A stretch of 50,849 nt of DNA, from NCBI GenBank assembly GCA_910588175.1, contig CAJUQQ010000013.1, forward strand, positions 1 to 50,849, in the 5' to 3' direction. Shown one piece after another: positions 15,450 through 23,468 of the stretch (its first letter is position 1; each line of letters begins with the position of its first letter). Source of the stretch: an uncultured Oscillibacter sp. (lineage in GTDB: Bacteria > Bacillota > Clostridia > Oscillospirales > Oscillospiraceae). The notes beneath the pieces were generated by a model that was not told the DNA's origin, made no database searches, and worked only from the letters and a program-made list of their open reading frames with translations. Both the position numbers and the translations under genes were made by a program.

Positions 15450-16565
15450 TCACTCGGAGACAACGCCGCCGCTGTCTCCGGTGGTGGTAAAGTCGTTTTC
15501 GATCACGGTGATGTCCTCTGCGGGTTTCAGGCCGTTCAGGATGACTTTGCCGTTTCCGGTATCTGCTTGGAAGCCTCCAGGCTCATCCGATCCGGCCTGG
15601 CCGTTTCCCTCTTGACCGGCTTCGGGTTCGCCGCCGCTGGTCTCCGGGCTGGGAATCTCCTCTTCCCCGCCGTCCTTCGCCCTGGGCCGGAGGAAAATTT
15701 CCTCGCTGTCCTCCGTCTCATGGCGCTCAACGTCCCATTCTCCCTCCGGTTCCGACCGCTCGTTGGTCCAGCCGTCCATGCCGGTGGAAGCCACGAAGGC
15801 GTCCGCCGCCGCCCGGTCCGCCTTAGCGGGGTCCAGGGGCAGGGTGAACAGGGCGTGGACTCCGGTGAAGTCCGCCGCGAAAGAGATGGAGCCGTCGCCC
15901 GCCACGGTGAAAATGTTGTTATTGGGCGCGAAGCCCTCGTAGAAGGCCATGTAGACCGTCCGGTCCGCGAACATCTCGATACTGGCCGTGTCCAGCAGGT
16001 AGTAATATACGCCGTCCTTGGCAAAGCCCTGCGCAAAGGCGTCCAGAGTCCAGTTGTTCACCGCCACGGGAGAACAGCCCGCCACCAGCGGGGTCATGGT
16101 GTAGGAGCCGAAGTCGAAGGTCTCATTCTCCAGCGGCGTCCCGTCCAAGCGGCGGAGGGCCAGGACGGAATAGGTGTGGTCCATCTCCAGGTCCGGGTTC
16201 AGCACATCCAGATCTCTCCCGGAGACCAGGCCCAGCAGGGTGATGGAGAAGTCCCCGCTCTCCACAGTCTCGTTAATGGAAATGGCGCCAGGACCCTTGA
16301 ACGCCTCGGCCAGCAGGGGTTGGTCGTACTCCTCCGCCACCTGGGCGGGGGACAGCCACAGCATAGCGGCAGAGACGGACACCGCCAGCAGGGCGATGCA
16401 GGCGGCGATGAGCACCGCGATCTTTTTGGTTTTACGGATAGTCATGTTGGTACGCTCCTTTTCCAATTCGCGGGCGCGATTTCGCAGCAGGTCCGCCGTC
16501 CGCGCCTCAAAATCCGCGGAAAAGGAGAGTTCGTCGAAAGCGTTGCGGTAATCTTCCCGGTTCAT
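15450..16565 (-). CDS. Anti-sigma factor-like membrane protein
   Basis: 371 residues. Residues 1-45 form a charged cytoplasmic domain (MNREDYRNAFDELSFSADFE), the likely sigma-binding part. One membrane helix at about 47-70 (IAVLIAACIALLAVSVSAAM) follows, then an extracytoplasmic domain of about 200 residues resembling DUF4179-type anti-sigma proteins. A long acidic, low-complexity tail rich in E, G, S and P comes last. The start overlaps the sigma gene stop by ATGA, so expression is coupled. It probably holds the sigma factor inactive until an envelope signal is sensed; the signal is unknown. Confidence 0.75.
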   Translation of the reverse strand: MNREDYRNAFDELSFSADFEARTADLLRNRARELEKERTNMTIRKTKKIAVLIAACIALLAVSVSAAMLWLSPAQVAEEYDQPLLAEAFKGPGAISINETVESGDFSITLLGLVSGRDLDVLNPDLEMDHTYSVLALRRLDGTPLENETFDFGSYTMTPLVAGCSPVAVNNWTLDAFAQGFAKDGVYYYLLDTASIEMFADRTVYMAFYEGFAPNNNIFTVAGDGSISFAADFTGVHALFTLPLDPAKADRAAADAFVASTGMDGWTNERSEPEGEWDVERHETEDSEEIFLRPRAKDGGEEEIPSPETSGGEPEAGQEGNGQAGSDEPGGFQADTGNGKVILNGLKPAEDITVIENDFTTTGDSGGVVSE

Positions 16566-17053
16566 ACAACGTCCTCCTTTAGCATCTGCCGCAGCCGCTC
16601 CCGGCCACGGGCCAGGCGGGTGCCCACCGTGGCGGCGGGCAGGCCCAGCAGTTTGGCGATTTCTTTGATGGAATATCCCTCGTAATAATGGAGGTGAATG
16701 ACGGCCCCGTACTTTTCCGGAAGGGCCTGGACGGCGGAGCGGAGCTCTTCTCCGGGGCTCTCCGGGGCCATGGGCTCCGTGATGTCCTCCAGGGGGATGT
16801 TCCGCTGCTCCGCCCTGCGGCGGATGTCGCTTGCGCGCTGAAGGGTGGTGCGGATCAGCCAGGCCTTCTCGTGCTCCGGGTCCCGGAAGACGGGCCGTGC
16901 GGTGAGCAGGCGCAGAAACGCCTCCTGTACGGCGTCCTCCGCGTCGGCGGTAGAGTCCAGGCGGGTACAGGCCAGCCGCAGCAGCATGCCGCTGTAGGCC
17001 GAGACGATCCGGCGGATGGTTTCATCGGTACCAAATGGAACCATGTTTCTCAC
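16562..17053 (-). CDS. ECF RNA polymerase sigma factor
   Basis: 163 residues. Region 2 is visible at about 20-85 (YSGMLLRLACTRLDSTADAE, DAVQEAFLRLL, KAWLIRTTLQRASDIRRR). Region 4 is at about 108-158 (LPEKYGAVIHLHYYEGYSIK EIAKLLGLPA) with the helix-turn-helix GLPAATVGTRLARGRERLR. It recruits RNA polymerase to a regulon that is not identifiable here. Cotranscribed with its anti-sigma partner. The 72-base upstream leader before the hairpin element at 17126 is AT-rich, and no convincing autoregulated promoter could be fixed. Confidence 0.9.
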   Translation of the reverse strand: MRNMVPFGTDETIRRIVSAYSGMLLRLACTRLDSTADAEDAVQEAFLRLLTARPVFRDPEHEKAWLIRTTLQRASDIRRRAEQRNIPLEDITEPMAPESPGEELRSAVQALPEKYGAVIHLHYYEGYSIKEIAKLLGLPAATVGTRLARGRERLRQMLKEDVV

Positions 17054-17125
17054 TCCCTTCTGCTGACAACACGACTGGGCGGCGGGAATTTTTTCGTTTC
17101 TCCAAAAAATTTTCCGATTTTATTA

Positions 17126-17326
17126 TATATATAGTCAACGCAGTTGAAAAGGAGTCACCACACCTTTTCAACCGTCGGACCATGGGTCCGCCGATGCGCG
17201 GAGCGCATTTTCGTTTCCTATGAAGCCATGCGCAGGCAGCCGCTTTGGGGCTCGAACCGCCGCCTTAGCGGCGGTTCGTTGAAAAGAATCCCATAGGATT
17301 CTTTTCAACTGCGCTGGCTATATATA
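17126..17326. repeat. 201-bp multi-hairpin element with terminal inverted repeats
   Basis: The outer ends (17126-17151 and 17301-17326) are inverted repeats matching at 24 of 26 positions; each begins TATATATAG and ends GCAGTTGAAAAG in its own orientation. Inside are five consecutive stem-loops: 17143-17172 (9-bp stem GTTGAAAAG), 17176-17190 (CGGACC/GGTCCG), 17194-17208 (ATGCGC/GCGCAT), 17253-17278 (11-bp stem), and 17278-17309 (14-bp stem, loop CATA). There is no coding potential. It fills the 402-base gap between the sigma gene and the debranching-enzyme gene. It resembles a MITE or palindromic-unit element. Confidence 0.7.
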
Positions 17327-17380
17327 AATGGTACTTTCCCACAAAGACTTTGTGGAATCTCACAAAAAGGGAAAAAAGTT

Positions 17381-17409
17381 ATGACAAATCTGAGGGAACG
17401 TTGTATAAT
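17381..17409 (+). promoter_or_regulatory. Promoter of the debranching-enzyme gene
   Basis: ATGACA (17381-17386), 17-base spacer, TATAAT (17404-17409), about 47 bases before GTG 17456. It lies just outside the hairpin element. Confidence 0.6.
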
Positions 17410-17455
17410 GTAGCCGTATTCTACAGTCGCCGGACCGGCGAGGAAGGAGTTTCCG

Positions 17456-19585
17456 GTGAAAACACAGGACAACATCACGGCCCAGACAGCGCTTTCCGAG
17501 GAGTCCGCCCCTGCGGTGGCCCTGCCCCGCACCATTCACCTGGTCCCCATGGACCATGTCAACGGCTTCGACGTGCGCCCGGGCTTTTACGAGATCAACG
17601 GAGCCACCGCCATCCCCGGCGGCGTAAACTTCACGGTTCACTCCCACGGGGCCACCGCCATTGAGCTTCTGCTCTTCCGGCGGGAGGAGACGGAGCCTTA
17701 CGCCGTTCTCCCCTTCCCGGAGCGTTACCGCATCGGAAATGTGTACTCCATGATCGTGTTCAAGCTGAACATCGAGGAGTTCGAGTATGCCTTCCGGGTA
17801 GACGGTCCCCGAGACCCCGCCAGGGGCATTATTTTCGATAAGACGAAATACCTGCTGGACCCCTACGCCCGGGCGGTGACGGGCCAGAGCCAGTGGGGGG
17901 TTAAGCCCGCCATGGACCAGCATTACAAGGCCCGGGTGGTCAAGGACGACTTCGACTGGGGCAACATGACCCGGCCTCTGATTCCCATGGAGGACCTGGT
18001 GATTTACGAGCTTCATGTCCGGGGCTTTACCATTCATGACTCCTCCGCCGTGGCCGCGCCGGGGACCTTTGAGGGCCTGCGGGAGAAGATTCCCTATCTA
18101 AAAGAGCTGGGCGTCAACGCCGTAGAGCTGATGCCCATCTTCGAGTTCGACGAGATGCAGGACGCCCGGCAGGTGGACGGGGAGCAGCTCTACAACTACT
18201 GGGGTTACAACACCGTCAGCTTCTTCGCTCCCAACACCAGCTACGCCTCCGGCATAGAGTACAACCGAGAGGGCAACGAGCTCAAGCGCCTGATTCAGGA
18301 CTGCAACGAAAACGGCATTGAGGTATATCTGGACGTGGTCTTCAACCACACGGCGGAGGGCAATGAGGACGGACCGTTCTTTTCCTTCAAGGGCTTTGAC
18401 AACAACATCTATTACTTACTCACCCCCGGCGGGCAGTATTATAATTTTAGCGGCTGCGGAAATACCCTGAACTGCAACCACCCCATTGTCCACCAGATGA
18501 TCATTGACTGCCTCCGCTACTGGGTCACCACATATCACATCAGCGGCTTCCGCTTCGACCTGGCCTCCATCCTGGGCCGGAACGAGGACGGGTCCCCCAT
18601 GAACAAGCCCCCCCTCCTCCAGGCCATGGCCTTCGACCCCATCCTGGGGGACGTGAAGCTCATCGCCGAGGCCTGGGACGCCGGCGGGCTGTACCAGGTG
18701 GGCAGTTTCCCCGCCTGGAACCGCTGGGCGGAGTGGAACGGCCGCTACCGGGACGACATGCGCCGCTATCTCAAGGGGGACGCGGGCTGCGCCCAGGCCG
18801 CCGCCCTGCGCATCGTGGGCTCCCGGGATATCTACCAGTCCGGGGAGCGGAAGAACGCCTCCGTCAACTTCATCACCTGCCACGACGGCTTCACCCTCTG
18901 GGACCTGTATTCCTACAATGTCAAACACAATGAAAAAAACGGCTGGGGAGGCACCGACGGAGCCAACGACAACAACAGCTGGAACTGCGGCATCGAGGGA
19001 GCGTCGGATGACCCGGAGATCGTCACCCTCCGGCGGCGGATGGTCCGCAACGCCTTCGCTCTTTTGATGTGCAGCCGGGGCATCCCCATGTTTCTGGCGG
19101 GAGACGAGTTTTGCAACACCCAGTTCGGAAACAACAACGCATACTGCCAGGACAATCTGACCTCCTGGCTGGACTGGCGGATGCTGGAGGAGAACCGGGA
19201 CATGTTCCATTTCTTCCAGTTCATGATCGCCCTGCGGAAGCGCTTCCGCATCCTCCGGGCCAATCTCTCCGACGGCTATTACGGCTTTCCCGATGTCAGC
19301 TTCCACGGCGTTACCCCCTGGCACAGCCAATTTGAAGACCACGAACGGTACGTAGGCGTTCTCTTCGCCGGGCAGGCGGAGGGGGAGCTCCCGCAGATCG
19401 TCTACGCGGCCTCCAACGCCTACTGGAAGTCTTTGGATGTGGAACTGCCGGACCTTCCCGGCGATCTGGTCTGGGAACAGGTGGCGGACACCTGGGAGGC
19501 GGCCCAGTTCGCCGCGGACATCCCGGACGGACGGTTCTCCATCGGTCCCCGGAGCGTGAAGGTCTTCGCCGCCCGGCCCCGGTGA
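17456..19585 (+). CDS. glgX: Glycogen debranching enzyme (GH13, GlgX/isoamylase type)
   Basis: 709 residues from GTG 17456 with AAGGAG eight bases upstream. An N-terminal CBM48/isoamylase-N beta domain (about 35-150; YEINGATAIPGGVNFTVHSH) precedes a GH13 barrel. Conserved regions are DVVFNHTAEG (I), FRFDLAS near 364 with the nucleophile Asp (II), LIAEAWD near 402 with the acid Glu (III), and FITCHDGFTLWD near 476 (IV). YELHVRGFT and GYNTVSFFAPN are typical of type-I debranching enzymes. It hydrolyses alpha-1,6 branches of glycogen or maltodextrin in the cytoplasm (no signal peptide). It is close to the usual length. No other glycogen genes are adjacent; the next gene follows by six bases. Confidence 0.9.
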   Translation: MKTQDNITAQTALSEESAPAVALPRTIHLVPMDHVNGFDVRPGFYEINGATAIPGGVNFTVHSHGATAIELLLFRREETEPYAVLPFPERYRIGNVYSMIVFKLNIEEFEYAFRVDGPRDPARGIIFDKTKYLLDPYARAVTGQSQWGVKPAMDQHYKARVVKDDFDWGNMTRPLIPMEDLVIYELHVRGFTIHDSSAVAAPGTFEGLREKIPYLKELGVNAVELMPIFEFDEMQDARQVDGEQLYNYWGYNTVSFFAPNTSYASGIEYNREGNELKRLIQDCNENGIEVYLDVVFNHTAEGNEDGPFFSFKGFDNNIYYLLTPGGQYYNFSGCGNTLNCNHPIVHQMIIDCLRYWVTTYHISGFRFDLASILGRNEDGSPMNKPPLLQAMAFDPILGDVKLIAEAWDAGGLYQVGSFPAWNRWAEWNGRYRDDMRRYLKGDAGCAQAAALRIVGSRDIYQSGERKNASVNFITCHDGFTLWDLYSYNVKHNEKNGWGGTDGANDNNSWNCGIEGASDDPEIVTLRRRMVRNAFALLMCSRGIPMFLAGDEFCNTQFGNNNAYCQDNLTSWLDWRMLEENRDMFHFFQFMIALRKRFRILRANLSDGYYGFPDVSFHGVTPWHSQFEDHERYVGVLFAGQAEGELPQIVYAASNAYWKSLDVELPDLPGDLVWEQVADTWEAAQFAADIPDGRFSIGPRSVKVFAARPR

Positions 19586-19591
19586 GGCGGT

Positions 19592-20062
19592 ATGGATATC
19601 ACGGGTGTTCTGCTGATCACGGCTTTCCCTCTGGGGCTGGCGCTGCTGGGCGTGGACTTTTGCCTCTGGCTCATGAAAAAGGCGGGCATCCAACCCCTGG
19701 AGGGCCCCTATTGGAAAATTTACCACGAGCATTTCACCGGCACCCAGGAGAGTCCACGCTTCAACGGCTCCCGGCGCTCCGGACGCAGCGGCGGCTCCCG
19801 CCCCCTCTGGTCCTGGTCCCGGGCGTGGTATGTGCTGCCGAAAAAGTGCGCGGTCATCTCTGTGGAAGCCGTTGTCACCCAGGGCCGCGGGGTCCTGGAG
19901 ATCTACGGGGACCAGGGGCTTCTCCGAAGGTGGGAAAGCTGGGAGAATCCAAAGTTTATGGTGGACCTCCAGGGTGCGAGACGGGTACGGTATGTCTTTA
20001 GCGCCCAGGGGTTTACCGGAAGCGTCTGCTGCGCCGGACGGCGGCGGCCCCCGGCTGCCTGA
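19592..20062 (+). CDS. Hypothetical membrane-anchored protein
   Basis: 156 residues starting at ATG 19592, six bases after the glgX stop, so probably cotranscribed. Residues about 5-27 form one membrane helix (VLLITAFPLGLALLGVDFCL). A basic linker (SRRSGRSGGSR) and a small beta-rich domain (AVISVEAVVTQGRGVLEIYG) follow. I do not recognise the family. The 3' end lies 18 bases before the IS200-type remnant, and the Arg/Pro-rich tail (CCAGRRRPPAA) may not be ancestral. Confidence 0.55.
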   Translation: MDITGVLLITAFPLGLALLGVDFCLWLMKKAGIQPLEGPYWKIYHEHFTGTQESPRFNGSRRSGRSGGSRPLWSWSRAWYVLPKKCAVISVEAVVTQGRGVLEIYGDQGLLRRWESWENPKFMVDLQGARRVRYVFSAQGFTGSVCCAGRRRPPAA

Positions 20063-20080
20063 TGGCTTGTTGCAAAAAGG

Positions 20081-20489
20081 AACCCACCGGCTAAGCCAGT
20101 GGTTCTAAAAAGCTTTAGCTATGGCCAGAAAAAAGCTCCTCCTTTGGTATAATAGTAGAGGTCTGCCAACCGCCACAAAAACCATAAGGAGGAATCAAGT
20201 CCAGATGAAACTTGATGTATCAAGTTTCGCACACACGAAATGGAAATGTAAATACCATATTGTCTTTGTCCCAAACTACAGGAGGATATCTCGGCGGACC
20301 AGAATGAGCAGATCAGAGTACATCGACCCGTTCACGGGTAAGCCGATAAAAGAAGGCAAGTAACAAGCCCCTTTAGGGCATGCCCGGGAAATCTGCGCGA
20401 TCGGCAGACCTTTCGATGAGCCTATAGGCTCTGCCCGGGACATGCCCCAAAGGGGCTTGTGCATAACCACCGGCCATGCCGGTGGTTAT
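20081..20489 (+). mobile_element. Internally deleted IS200/IS605-type element
   Basis: The left end is an imperfect hairpin AACCCACCGGC-TAA-GCCAGTGGTT (20081-20104). The right end is a perfect 12-bp stem ATAACCACCGGC-CAT-GCCGGTGGTTAT (20463-20489), the sub-terminal structures recognised by Y1 transposases. Before the right hairpin lies a long inverted pair built on ACAAGCCCCTTT / AAAGGGGCTTGT (about 20363-20462). Between the ends sits a transposase frame with most of its middle removed (20205-20363). It occupies most of the 476-base gap 20063-20538. Confidence 0.75.
20205..20363 (+). pseudogene. tnpA: IS200 transposase TnpA with internal deletion
   Basis: A 52-codon frame with AAGGAGGAA upstream. 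Residues about 9-27 (AHTKWKCKYHIVFVPNYRR) are the conserved N-terminus of IS200 TnpA. Residues about 38-52 (SEYIDPFTGKPIKEGK) are its typical C-terminus. The approximately 85-100 residues between them, including the HUH motif and catalytic Tyr, are gone, with the join near SRRTRM. The fused frame is still open but cannot be catalytic. A TATAAT at 20148-20153 may be its old promoter. Confidence 0.75.
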
Positions 20490-20538
20490 GATTGCTTTCC
20501 AGGTCCCGCAAAAAACCAGCAAAGCGACTTTCTTCCAA

Positions 20539-21462
20539 TTAGGCCAGGAAGCCCTTGAGGATGCAGTCCTCAGCCTCCTCCTCGGTGAGGCCCAAGGTCT
20601 CCAGCTTTAAAAGCTGGTCTCCGGCGATCTTGCCGATGGCCGCCTCGTGGACCAGCTGGGCCTCGGTGCAGTTGGCGGTGATGGCGGGGATGGATTTGAT
20701 CTTGGCCTCTCCCATGATGATGGAGTCACACTGGACGTGGCCAAAGCACTGGGCGTTGCCCACCATCCGGGGGTAGAACACCTGCTCCGACCGGTCCTGG
20801 GCCACGGAACGGGAAATCACCCGGCCCTTGGAATCCTCGCCGTCCAGAATAATCTCCATATCGCTCTCCGCCGTCTGCTCCCCGTGGGTCAGCAGACGCT
20901 CGGTGACGACGGCTTCGGCCCCCTTGCCACAGACGATTTTGGTGGAGCGCCTGGTGGAGTCGATGCCCCGGATCTGAACGGTCTCCATCTGAATGGAGGC
21001 TCCCTCCTCCAGGTAGACCACCGTCTCCGGGTTCATAACCCGCCCGCCGGTTCCGTCTCCTTCCCCGTAGTGCTTCTCGGTGTAGCGGACCTTGGAGCCC
21101 TTGCCCACATAGAAGGTGTGGACACCGTCGTGGCGGGACTCTTCCCCGCCGCAGTTGTGGATGCCGCAGCCCGCTATAATATTGATATCACAGCCCTCGC
21201 CAATGAAAAAATCGTTGTAGACCATCTCCCGAAGGCCGGACTTCGTGATGATGACGGGAATGTAACAGGCCTCCCCCACGGTGCCGGGCTGAACGCGGAT
21301 GTCGATGCCGGGCTTGTCCTCCTTGGAGGTAATTTCAATATGCTCTGTGGACTGGCGGCCGTCACAGCCGGAGTCCTTGCGGATGTTAAAGGCTCCCACG
21401 GGCTTGCCGATGAGGTCCGCGATCTTTTCCAGCAAGCCGCGGTCGATCTCGGTCTCCATCAT
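20539..21462 (-). CDS. sufB: SufB/SufD-family Fe-S assembly scaffold
   Basis: 307 residues, shorter than SufB (about 470) and like the single SufB/D protein of minimal SUF (SMS) systems in archaea and anaerobic Firmicutes. Recognisable parts are the beta-helix core (FFIGEGCDINIIAGCGIHNC, KGSKVRYTEKHYGEG) and the C-terminal GRVISRSVAQDRSEQVFYPR, AEAKIKSIPAI and ANCTEAQLVHEAAIGKIA, which forms the SufC-contact region. With SufC it builds and transfers Fe-S clusters, consistent with the many Fe-S enzymes nearby. It starts at ATG 21462 in a TAATG overlap with sufC. Confidence 0.88.
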   Translation of the reverse strand: MMETEIDRGLLEKIADLIGKPVGAFNIRKDSGCDGRQSTEHIEITSKEDKPGIDIRVQPGTVGEACYIPVIITKSGLREMVYNDFFIGEGCDINIIAGCGIHNCGGEESRHDGVHTFYVGKGSKVRYTEKHYGEGDGTGGRVMNPETVVYLEEGASIQMETVQIRGIDSTRRSTKIVCGKGAEAVVTERLLTHGEQTAESDMEIILDGEDSKGRVISRSVAQDRSEQVFYPRMVGNAQCFGHVQCDSIIMGEAKIKSIPAITANCTEAQLVHEAAIGKIAGDQLLKLETLGLTEEEAEDCILKGFLA

Positions 21463-22199
21463 TACGCCATCGCCTCCTTCCGTAAAACCGGGCAGGTGCC
21501 CAGGGTGTCCGCTAGAATCTGGGGCAGAATTTCCGCCGGGGTCCCCCGGTGGCGGAGCCGCCCCTCTCCGACTACGATAACCTCGTCCGCCAGGGAGATA
21601 ATGCGCTCCTGGTGGGAGATAATGATCATGGTGGCTCCTCCGGCGGCGTGGAGCTGCTCAAAGGTCTCCGTCAGCCGGGTGAAGGACCAAAGATCGATGC
21701 CCGCCTCCGGCTCGTCAAAGATCATCAGCGACGAGCCCCGGGCCAGAATGCTGGCAATCTCAATGCGCTTTACCTCGCCGCCGGAGAGGGAGGCGTCCAC
21801 CTCCCGGTCCAGGTAGTCGTTAGCGCAGAGGCCCACCCGGGTGAGGTACTGACAGCAGCGGTCCTTGGAAATCTTCTCGTCCCCGCTGGCCAGCGTCAGC
21901 AGGTCCCGGACCGTCAGCCCCTTGAACCGGGGGGGCTGCTGAAAGCCGTAGCTGATGCCAAGCCGCGCCCGCTCCGTGATGCCCATGGACGTAATGTCCC
22001 GGCCATTCCAGAGAATCTGCCCGGCGGTAGGCCGTACCAGGCCCATGATACTTTTCGCCAGGGTGGTCTTTCCGCCGCCGTTGGGACCGGTGAAGACCAC
22101 CAGCCGCCCGTCGCCGACGGTGAGGGAGATATCGTTCAAAATGCCCAGCTCCCCGCCGTCTTCGTGGACGGCGTAGCTGAGGTGTTTCAGTTCCAGCAT
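21462..22199 (-). CDS. sufC: SufC Fe-S assembly ATPase
   Basis: 245 residues from ATG 22199 with GGAGGAA upstream; the frame is open further but has no better start. ABC-ATPase motifs: Walker A GPNGGGKTT, Q-loop YGFQQPPRFKGLTV, signature LSGGEVKR, Walker B SLMIFDEPEAGIDLW (the SufC-type EAGID), and H-loop IIISHQERI. SufC hydrolyses ATP to drive conformational change in SufB/D scaffolds. Only SufB follows it, with no SufS, SufU or NifS in the window, so sulfur donation must be encoded elsewhere. Confidence 0.92.
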   Translation of the reverse strand: MLELKHLSYAVHEDGGELGILNDISLTVGDGRLVVFTGPNGGGKTTLAKSIMGLVRPTAGQILWNGRDITSMGITERARLGISYGFQQPPRFKGLTVRDLLTLASGDEKISKDRCCQYLTRVGLCANDYLDREVDASLSGGEVKRIEIASILARGSSLMIFDEPEAGIDLWSFTRLTETFEQLHAAGGATMIIISHQERIISLADEVIVVGEGRLRHRGTPAEILPQILADTLGTCPVLRKEAMA

Positions 22200-22389
22200 G
22201 GGGAATTCCTCCTTTGCGTGTGAAACGATTCCAGTCAGTATTCTAACAGAACCGACAGGAAAAAGCAATGCGGCCTCTTGGGATTTCCCCTATATTTTAC
22301 CCAAAAGCCCTCCTCTTATCTGTTGCAGGCGCAACATGCACAGATTTTTTTCCCGCCGCATACACTGGGAGGAAAAGGAGGGACCCCTC

Positions 22390-23091
22390 ATGGAACATAC
22401 GACTCAAACCCCGGAAGTTTACGATTTTCGCCAGTACGACCGCATCTGGCAGCGGGTAGCTCCAAACCTGGAGCCCTATCCCGGCATGGCGGTCCAGCAA
22501 ACAACCGCCGTCCAGCAGGCGGCCGCCGTCAGGTCCGAGGCCGCCGCCATTCCAACACCCCCCGCCGTCCCGGCGGTCCCCGTCCTCCCCGCCGGACCGG
22601 AGAGTCCCGCCGTACCCGTCCCCGCGGAACCCGCCAACCTCCCCGGCGCGGAGCGGAATCCCTGCTGCATGGGCACCGAGGCGGCGGAGCTGCTGGATGT
22701 CATCACCGGCTACATTGAGGCGGCGCTGTCGGACCGGCGCTATCTCCTGGCTCTGCTCCGCCAGGCCCCCTCCTGGGCACGAAAGCCCCTTCGGGACATG
22801 GCGGCGGACCTCCAGGACCAGGCCCGGCGGCTGATGGCGGCCCACTACCTCATCACCGGCCAGTGCTACTGCCCCAGCGTCAGCACGGAGCGCATCTACC
22901 CGGGCCGCTGGCGTCCCGCCCTCCGGGAGCGCTACCACGCGGCGGCGTGCAGCGGCTTCAACTTTGCCCGCTCCGCCGAGGACACCATGGACCCCTGTCT
23001 CGCCAAGCTCTTCGAGGAGATGAGCAAGGAGTCCTACCGCCACGCGGAGGAGCTGATGAGGCTGCTCCAACGGAGTCTGCAAGGCACATAA
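22390..23091 (+). CDS. Ferritin-like domain protein
   Basis: 233 residues from ATG 22390 with GGAGG about 10 bases upstream. The N-terminus (TPEVYDFRQYDRIWQRVAPN) is a conserved opening I associate with ferritin-like proteins of Oscillospiraceae. A Pro/Ala/Val-rich flexible linker follows at about 36-90. The C-terminal helical bundle at about 95-230 carries Glu/His residues (LDVITGYIEAALSDRRYLLA, SKESYRHAEELMRLL) spaced as in diiron four-helix proteins. Divergent from the SUF operon. A role in iron storage or oxygen/peroxide stress is plausible but not shown. Upstream gap 22200-22389 is the shared control region. Confidence 0.7.
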   Translation: MEHTTQTPEVYDFRQYDRIWQRVAPNLEPYPGMAVQQTTAVQQAAAVRSEAAAIPTPPAVPAVPVLPAGPESPAVPVPAEPANLPGAERNPCCMGTEAAELLDVITGYIEAALSDRRYLLALLRQAPSWARKPLRDMAADLQDQARRLMAAHYLITGQCYCPSVSTERIYPGRWRPALRERYHAAACSGFNFARSAEDTMDPCLAKLFEEMSKESYRHAEELMRLLQRSLQGT

Positions 23092-23099
23092 TAAAAAGA

Positions 23100-23125
23100 G
23101 GCCCTCCGTCACATGACGGAGGGCC
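23100..23125. terminator. Bidirectional hairpin terminator
   Basis: GGCCCTCCGTCA-CA-TGACGGAGGGCC with A-rich sequence on the left and CATTTT on the right. It lies between the convergent ferritin-like and zinc-ribbon genes. Confidence 0.8.
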
Positions 23126-23133
23126 CATTTTCC

Positions 23134-23352
23134 CTATCCCCAGGCCCGCTTAATCTCGTCCCGTTCGTGCTGGTTCTCCACCCAGTTTTCCAGGTATCCG
23201 CAGTCATGGCAGACATAGCGGGCCACGGGAATCCGCTTCACCATCAGCGCCCGGGTGAGGAAGATGCCGTTGGAGAGGTAGCGGTGGGCGTCGTCCGGGA
23301 CCCGAATGACGTCCGTGGAGCCGCAGACGGGGCAGCGCTTGGTATTTTTCAT
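23134..23352 (-). CDS. Small zinc-ribbon protein
   Basis: 72 residues from ATG 23352 (AAGGAGA upstream). Two CxxC pairs, CPVCGSTDVIRVP and ARYVCHDCGYLENW, form a rubredoxin-type zinc ribbon. Between them is a conserved-looking YLSNGIFLTRALMVKRIPV. Such proteins often carry zinc as a structural element or assist nucleic-acid or redox proteins; no specific function is assigned. It is the last gene in the run that starts with the YtrA-type regulator. Confidence 0.75.
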   Translation of the reverse strand: MKNTKRCPVCGSTDVIRVPDDAHRYLSNGIFLTRALMVKRIPVARYVCHDCGYLENWVENQHERDEIKRAWG

Positions 23353-23363
23353 GTCATCTCTCC

Positions 23364-23453
23364 TTAATGGTGGTCCTTCCACATCTTCCACAGCCGGTCC
23401 GCAAGCGGCAAAAGCAGCAGAAGCAGCAGCAGATTATTTGGTACATGGGGCAT
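23364..23453 (-). CDS. 29-residue Leu-rich membrane peptide
   Basis: A short frame between the ABC permease and the zinc-ribbon gene: ATG 23453, preceded at good spacing by AAGGAGAGG. It encodes one hydrophobic helix with eight consecutive Leu codons and a basic/aromatic end (RLWKMWKDHH), stop at 23364-23366. Placement in the operon, the strong ribosome-binding site and the single-helix design suggest a real small membrane protein, perhaps associated with the ABC exporter. Confidence 0.5.
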   Translation of the reverse strand: MPHVPNNLLLLLLLLPLADRLWKMWKDHH

Positions 23454-23468
23454 TGCGTACCTCTCCTT

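Noticed and set aside
13786..15453. 555-residue minus-strand frame
   Set aside because: Antisense of hydA; the forward frame has all H-cluster motifs.
17035..17223. Open frame inside the hairpin element
   Set aside because: Coding would cross several perfect stem-loops; no ribosome-binding site and low-quality composition.
17126..17326. CRISPR array
   Set aside because: Repeated units are inverted hairpins of different sequence, with no equal-length direct repeats or spacers.
20647..21816. 389-residue plus-strand frame across sufB/sufC
   Set aside because: Runs antisense through two well-supported genes and has no domain signal.
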